Below, in pieces: positions 57,991 to 64,000 of a stretch of 64,000 bases of DNA. How positions within the stretch are numbered: the stretch's first letter is position 1; each line of letters opens with the position of its first letter. Source of the DNA: Trichaptum fuscoviolaceum (Eukaryota; Basidiomycota; Agaricomycetes; Hymenochaetales; Trichaptaceae). The DNA lies in the NCBI GenBank assembly GCA_910574455.1, contig CAJSYZ010000009.1, positions 3,365,040-3,429,039 on the forward strand, given 5' to 3'. Below the pieces are notes generated by a model. That model saw only the letters and a list, made by a program, of their open reading frames with translations, ran no database searches and was not told the DNA's origin. Made by a program: the position numbers and the translations under genes.

Positions 57991-58374
57991 GGATGCCTTC
58001 CCGTAAGGATTTAGGACGACGATTCTTATCCTAAATCCTCTTCCGAATATTATCCGGGAACGGAGCCAACTTTCCGGTCGACGTCGGTCGTCCTAAATTA
58101 CTGAGATCAAGGAAGGGCTCTAAACATTACAGCAGCGTTCTCACATACCATATTTAGTAGAAGTGAAGATTATGTGACGCACCCGCTTCCATTTTAAGCA
58201 ATTTTATCTATGAAAATAATCCGGCAGACCTCACCGTGGCAACCGGAAAGGAATTTAGGACCCGTCCTAGATGTTGCTTACGGTTTAGGATGGCTGTCCT
58301 AAACCTGTACCTGACGGAGTTTCAAAGATTTAGGACAGCCTCCGCCGTCCTAAATTCTTACGGGAAGGCATCCA
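57991..58374. mobile_element. MITE, 384 bp, with GATTTAGGACG-type ends
   Basis: TIRs of about 32 bp begin GGATGCCTTCCCGTAAG and continue ATTTAGGACG. The 3 bp ACT flanks it on both sides (57988-57990, 58375-58377). Inside are repeated TTTAGGAC / GTCCTAAA units. A diverged relative appears at about 58433-58640 (TGCTTCCCGTACTAAGGATT ... TCGTCCTAAATGCC). No ORF. Confidence 0.75.
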
Positions 58375-58379
58375 CTAGA

Positions 58380-59395
58380 GTAGTGACGCAGCCTGCGGCT
58401 CAGGCTGAGTCGGAAGCCACCATACTCAGGCTATGCTTCCCGTACTAAGGATTTAGAACGGCTTTTTCGTCCTACAAGTAGTATGTAGTACTAGTACTAA
58501 ACGGCACGGCTCGGAGCCAAACTCTCCGTCTTGCCCGGGCCCTAAATTTCCAGGATCTAGCAGAGGGGAAGGGTCTGCCAGATGGTCCGTGTCTAGGACA
58601 GTCGTCCTAAATGCCTGCCTTGCTTACCGTACTAGTAGTAGTATCAGGTAAGATATCATAAGTACACCCTGATACCTTACCTTCAAGTTCAAAGGTAAGT
58701 TATACCGCGGGTCTCCATGGACCGGCAGAACTTCTGCTCAAGGCCGGCGGTGGACGGGTGGCTTCAACCTCCCTAAATGCTTGCCAGCCTGAGTGCCAAG
58801 CGGGGTCTTATGGGTTTCAATTTCGGGTGTCCTAAATCCTTCATCCAGTGGCGCCACTGGCAGTGATACCGTGACTCAGGCTCAGCCTGAGCCTGAGGCT
58901 GCCACTGCAGTGCCAGTGGCAGTGAGGCTACTAGTTCTGGGAGGAAGGGCACTGCGTTCCGGAATTGCGTGATAACGCTCAGGGAAATCTGCCTCCCGTG
59001 CGAACGTCTTCAAGTTGACAAATGGGGGACTCGGACTCGGAGTAAGGGACTTGCCGGCGAAGCTCGGCCCGTTTTCTACTACTGTAGTATTAGTAATAAC
59101 TTGAAGTTGCCCCTCAGGCTCACTGCCAGTGGCACTCACTGCCAGTGGCTCACTCAGGCTACTACTAGTACTAGTAATAGCCTACTACTACTAGTACTAC
59201 TCAGGCTGCCGGTGGCATGCCACGGTGGCGACACTTGACCTTCATTCCAACTTCACTCACCGTTTGAATAACCCTTGCCATTACTTTCCTCTCAGGCATA
59301 CTACTAGTACTACTACTACTAGTATTCCTAGTAGTAGTACTCACTGCACTGCCAACTTGAAGTAGCTCAGGCTCTTCGTTCAGTCACTATCAAAT
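58380..59395. repeat. Odd-palindrome cluster 3
   Basis: Complete units: CTCAGGCTGAG (58399-58409), CTCAGCCTGAG (58881-58891), TGCCAGTGGCA (58911-58921 and 59124-59134) and AACTTGAAGTT (59098-59108). There are many partial copies and ACTAGTACTAGT-rich tracts (59160-59200, 59298-59340). It abuts the start codon of the gene at 59403. Confidence 0.8.
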
Positions 59396-59402
59396 CTCCA
59401 AA

Positions 59403-61228
59403 ATGTCAAGTTCTGATCTCGGGGATACTCCAAGCTCTTGCTTGGACACAGACGAGGACGAGGACGGTTCAGAATCCAGCTTTGGTCTCAACACTCACAG
59501 CTCAAAGTCCGCGATCATCGAAGACGAGAGCGAATACGAAGTGTATACAAATCCTGTAGAGGTTAAGTTCGGTAGGACCACATATTATCTATATTTCAGT
59601 GTGTGGTTTGGCTTATCTTCAATGACTTGTCAGAGGACCTACCCTTTGGTTATCGCTCGGGAGCATATATCGATAGCACGGTGGTCCAGTCAATCACCAA
59701 AAGCTTAGAGTCCAAGCTAGAGCATGCAAATCGCTTCGGGTTTTCGTCGAACGATTTCAAGGAAACACTTGTTCTGGCTGATCGGCTGGGGAGGTACTTT
59801 GATACGTCAAATCAGTATATCAGTAACCGGGTTAGGGAAGCACAGGCTCTGCAGAGGAAGACGGCTGTGATGCTAGACCAGTTTCGGATCAGTACATACC
59901 AGTACACGGACATGATCTTCAAGCTAGGTGAAGAACTAGCTATCCTGATGCGTTATACGGTAAGCTGCAAATTAAATCAAAAGCTTGAATGCACGTCTCT
60001 AACCGCTTGTTCTTATGGTAATGCGCTATAGCCCGAGGAGCCACTTGAGCTGCTTATCCGCAAGCGTGTGGAGGAATCAAGACTTGCTGTCGCCACGGCG
60101 TTCATATCTGTTCTTCCCGGCTTTTTCCCGTCAGGGAAACTCATCAATGTTTTCACTGGGGACGTCATCTGGGATAATTTCTTGTCTTGCTTAGTCGCCC
60201 GATATCATTCACACCATGCAATCGTGCGTTGGCAACGTAAATTTGAGGATGAGGAGGCCGGCAATCGATTGATACAGACAAAATCTGTCTTTTCTGCCAT
60301 AAGGATCGACATCAAAGGCACAAAGCTCGAGGAAAATGTTCGTCGTGAACTCTCTGCTCAATTGAAGCACTTTACGCCAGTCGTGGGCGTGAATCTTAAA
60401 GGCTCTACAAGCAGGCCCCGAAACCCAAGGCTTGCGCTCAAGTTCTTTCTCCCCCTACTTATTTGGTCATATAACGAGTGCAAGGATTGGATCGTCTTCC
60501 TAGACAAATGCCGTGCGGAACAATTGCCAAAGTCGCCCGTTGGTCAACTCTCAGAAGCAGAAGTCAATTGTTCTGCGACTCAGGCGACTCCGACTGTCTT
60601 TCAATCCGGAACAGCACGAGAGGCTCGGCGTCGATGGAAACGTGAACTTGAACGTGCCGGTGGAGAAGCTGCTCTAGCTGACTTTCATCGACTCATTCAG
60701 AAGTCAATGGATATTCTTGGCGTCGACTCGGCTGATGGTGGAACGTCCTCATTGGAGAATAATCGACAAATCCAGCGCGAATACGGAAATTATTCGGTTG
60801 TTCTGCGCAGGTTCAACTGGATCAGGAAATGTTTAATCATCCTCTGTGATGATTCGCTTCTGGATCTGTTGCTCATGAATGATGGTGCAATGCAGCGCTT
60901 CTCCAGGGAGATGGACTTTGCTAGGCTGGGCATTATCGAAGTGACTCGAGCCATTAGGCAATTTGACGATGCTGATCGCAAAGATATAGACAAGGAAAGA
61001 CTCGACAGGGCCGCCGAATTTCTCCACGAAGATATGGAACACATCGATCATGCCCTTATTCCGGCAGAGCAAATTTTTGACTCTTTACTCCTGAAGACAG
61101 TCGACGATTTACTTCGTAATTATGGTCCATTTTATTTAACAGATTATGGAATCCTATTTGCTCTTCTCGACAAATTGGATCCCATCACGGACACCGACTC
61201 GGATGTCAATATGAGCTCGGCGATGTAA
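59403..61228 (+). CDS. Unrecognised protein, about 560 aa
   Basis: I do not recognise this protein. Start MSSSDLGDTPSSCLDTDEDE gives an acidic, Ser-rich N-terminus. A short intron (about 59562-59599, boundaries uncertain) leads to VWLIFNDLSEDLPFGYRSGA. A clear intron at about 59959-60030 joins LAILMRYT to PEEPLELLIRKRVEESRLAV. The long last exon includes ISVLPGFFPSGKLINVF, ALKFFLPLLIWSYNECKDW, YSVVLRRFNWIRKCLIILCD and FLHEDMEHIDHALIP, and ends DSDVNMSSAM. Predicted mostly helical and soluble. It is divergent from the large gene at 54380-57453 and convergent with the Plavaka transposase; cargo of an element is possible but unproven. Confidence 0.6.
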
Positions 61229-61359
61229 CTGGCGGTTGCATATTGGACCATTCCCCGACACGAAGTGTTCTAGGGTTCACCAGCGCGCGATTCAAGTTTA
61301 AGTTGTGGCCGTGTTAAATTTTTATTTCGTTTTACTATGTTTATGACAAAAGTCAAGGA

Positions 61360-61900
61360 CTCGGATTGTACTAGTACTACTCATTCTATGCCAGTGCTTA
61401 CTCCCTTTTCAAGTTTAACTTAAAGCTCCTCTCGCACTATGCTGCACTATTGGTAGTTAGTACTAGTAGCAACTATGTGACATCGTTTTCTTGATTACTA
61501 CTATATACTGCAAAAAAATTATTTATTTATTCATAGCATATGCTTCAAGTTGATAGTACTACCGTGACTAGTACTACTAGTAGTCTGTGTTCAACTTGAA
61601 CTTCAACTTCAAGATGGTTAAATTAGAACTTGAAGTAGTACTAGTAGTAGTAGCAGCCTGAGGCAGGTTATTGGTTCATTTCCAGTTGTTGGCAAGTTCC
61701 ATGTTATTGTACACTTTTTACTTGAAGTTTTCTATGTTCATACTAGTAGTACTAGTACCAGTAGTAGTAGTACTCAGCCTGAGGCTGCCAGTGCACTGCA
61801 GCAGTGGGAAATTTTGACCACTGCCACTGACAGTGGCATCCGACATGATCCAACTTGAACTTGAAGTCTAAGATGCACCGACTAGTAACACTACAATTCT
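61360..61900. repeat. Odd-palindrome cluster 4
   Basis: Trinucleotide ACTAGTAGT tracts (61369, 61558-61585, 61638-61655, 61740-61775) alternate with GTTCAACTTGAACTTCAACT, CAGCCTGAGGCTGCCAGTG and CCAACTTGAACTTGAAG. The spacer lies between two convergent genes. Confidence 0.7.
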
Positions 61901-61998
61901 AGTATAGCTAGTACCATAATCCGTCACTGAACATTTAAATGTTATATCCTTACTTCATAAGTTTCAAGGTACTTTGTGAGCTAAATGAGGGTTTATCT

Positions 61999-64000
61999 TT
62001 ATTGTTGCCTACTTTCGTACAATGTTTCATGCATGTGCATGTCAGCAAATCGGTTAACATAGAATCTATTGTAAAAGTCCAGGGACTCCTCAGGTGTCAA
62101 TGACTTCGGAGGACATTCATCACCCTCTGGAACCCCAAGGAGGTGAGCTAAACGGAAGATACTCCCTAGAGCTATCACGGATAACTTTGGAGTTTTTGAG
62201 TCACCGTGACGGGGGTAGCCTGACTCCGAGTCGGAGGTGTCATTCAGGTCACTCCGGCGAGTCCGAGTCAGCGGTTGACGGCAACTTCCAATAGTACTAC
62301 GCTGGCACGCGGTAGAGGTCTCTGACTCATACTCTGGCTCGACTATCCACATTCTTGTTTTTCTGTCAGGTGAGTCTCCAACGTTCTTGAAAAACTGGAC
62401 AAGGGCGCATTCCTGACGTTCTCCATTGGCGGTGAAGGAGAAAAGAAGCATAACCCGAGCAATTCGCATCCCTGCAAACCCCTTTTTGCGAGAACTAACT
62501 TGGACAAGAACGACATCACGTCGTGGTTTTCCGCGCCAAGAGGGATTGGACCTGATCACCTCCCTCATTGCTTGCTCTATAGGAATTGATTCGCCGCGGT
62601 AGGCGAAATACGCGGTAGCTGAATGGAAGATGGCAATGTCATTGCCCATGTCCAGTGCAAACTGTTGTTCGGCTATCAGGCTTTCAGAAGCGCTTCCGAG
62701 GTCATAGTATCCTAATTCGTTCAAGTTGCACCTTTCGTACTTGCAGAATAAGTATATTTTGATGAGTCGTCGGAGCTGTCGGAGTTCCGGATGGCCTTTT
62801 ATCGCCGCAAGAGCGTTGAGCTGTTTGGGGTACAGCTTACTGGACTCTGTAAGGATAGCAACGAATAAGTCAGATATCCAGCGCCACAATTTGAAGCTCG
62901 TGTTACTGACGTTGTTTCGAAGCCATTAACATCAAGCTCGAAGGATCACTTCTACCACCTAAGCAAAACCGATGTTCTGTATTTTCCACATCATGAAGAA
63001 CAACACTACTTTGCAGTCCTTCCACTGATGAAGTGCTGAAATCATCCAGGTCAGCAATTTCGTTGTGCCCTTGATTACCCACAGTGCCATCGAAGAAATC
63101 ATCTGTATCATTGGCTGCTCCTGCCACACCAATACACTGCAACTGCTCCCTCTGATTCGGGATCCTCTCAGCATCATCCTCCTCCGGCTCTGACATATTC
63201 TTCCGCAGAACATCTCGCAAAACTTTCCACGTAGCCTCGGATAGCGTATCGTCTAGCATTCCACGCCGTTTGAAGTCTGACCTCGATGCAATAAGTTTGC
63301 TGAGTCGTTGGTTTGCTGTGATCATCTGGCCCAAGGGATCATTTCTGTTCGAGCGTCGCCACGTTTCTTTGACCGCATAAATATGTTTATTCTCTGTAAT
63401 CGATGAACACAGCCCGCTCGGTGCAGCAAACAGAGGGATCAATGTTGGATAATGGACCATAGCATGCTGTCGTGGTAGTGAAAAGTTATCCCGGATGCCC
63501 TTAGCTATGAATATTTGCCGATAACGGTGAAAGTGATCCAAAGAGGCTTTGATTTGATCAAGAGTTGAGGCTGTAATCGTGTACCGACGCACAAGGTAAC
63601 AGAAGTCTAGAAATGCACTTAATGTGCGAATCATATCATCGTGTGCAATGCCCACGATAGCCGGAAGATACACCTAAGCAAATTGCATCAAATATCAGCA
63701 AACCACTGCCTCGAACAAGATAAAAAGGTCACATACTTTCATAAGTGCCTTAGAATCATTGCCTGTCCATTGCTTGAAGCCTCGGCCTTCGGGGAATCTG
63801 CGAAGTCCAGGAAAAGGAGCAGCAACTCTGATTCTACGCGGATGTTAGCAATGGTATTTACATTAAACAACTTGCGAAAAAAATCACCTTTTATCCACAA
63901 TATCCAGCTCTGACGTGGTCAAGCTCTGACATATCCACTCGACAAGATGATCCTTGAACACGCCTTTGATGATTTGGTGCAGCAGGTCCGGAGATATGAG
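61999..64000 (-). CDS. Plavaka-type (CACTA-like) transposase, C-terminal part
   Basis: The gene enters from the right edge, so its start is outside the window. Exons on the minus strand carry PDLLHQIIKGVFKDHLVEW, FPGLRRFPEGRGFKQWTG, YLPAIVGIAHDDMIRTLSAF, LDFCYLVRRYTITASTLDQI, FSLPRQHAMVHYPTLIPLF and GLCSSITENKHIYAVKETW. After a variable acidic region come LYPKQLNALAAIKGHPELRQ and ALVQFFKNVGDSPDRKTRMW, and finally YNRFYVNRFADMHMHE. These are standard Plavaka segments of Agaricomycetes. An odd palindrome (GACTCCGAGTC, 62222) is in frame as SDSES. The junction near 62890-62903 is not cleanly resolved, so an intron or frameshift is possible there. Confidence 0.88.

Overview
The window is nuclear DNA of a filamentous basidiomycete, most likely an Agaricomycete. 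Genes on both strands are cut by many 45-70 bp GT-AG introns. Several protein families are typical of that class: a KDZ transposase with a CxC2 cysteine cluster, a Plavaka transposase, a mushroom-type BTB protein, a phytanoyl-CoA-dioxygenase-like protein, a four-TM family of unknown function, and NIK1-type histidine kinase remains. No rRNA, credible tRNA or CRISPR array was seen. All gene models are joined by eye from reading frames and splice sites, so exon ends are approximate.

1-6.2 kb: a BTB gene split by a 1.0 kb MITE (MITE-A copy 1), an AIM9/aminoglycoside-phosphotransferase-like gene, and a small gene with a good TATA box and a 5'-UTR intron. 6.2-21.6 kb: one 15.4 kb KDZ-type DNA transposon. 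Its 76 bp terminal inverted repeats differ at one base and are flanked symmetrically by a 7 bp direct repeat. It carries a + strand KDZ transposase with a DDE triad. Its minus-strand cargo is an HMG-like/AT-hook protein, two paralogous acidic-tailed proteins (one broken by a hAT-type MITE), and an Spt5-like NGN/KOW protein. 21.6-24.1 kb: a truncated CFEM-like tail abuts a partial 2OG-oxygenase gene that is itself cut by MITE-A copy 2.

25-36 kb is a conventional gene-dense stretch: SFT2 (Golgi vesicle traffic), an NCS1 nucleobase permease, a pseudokinase-kinase tandem protein, a RING-type membrane protein and a CFEM-like single-pass membrane protein. 36.5-46.2 kb holds three tandem paralogues of a four-TM protein family, the third truncated. 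46.9-53 kb holds decayed genes (histidine kinase, F-box/WD40 relic) around a credible DEDDy 3'-5' exonuclease.

53.7-64 kb has two large divergently transcribed genes I do not recognise and a Plavaka transposase running off the right edge. This region is saturated with short odd palindromes of the form 5-mer + C/G + reverse-complement 5-mer (TGCCA-S-TGGCA, GACTC-S-GAGTC, CTCAG-S-CTGAG, AACTT-S-AAGTT) plus ACTAGTAGT-type trinucleotide tracts. They lie in spacers and also inside exons. This is the least explained signal in the window. The second strongest is the KDZ element with its chromatin/transcription-like cargo and the habit of local MITEs to sit in coding exons.
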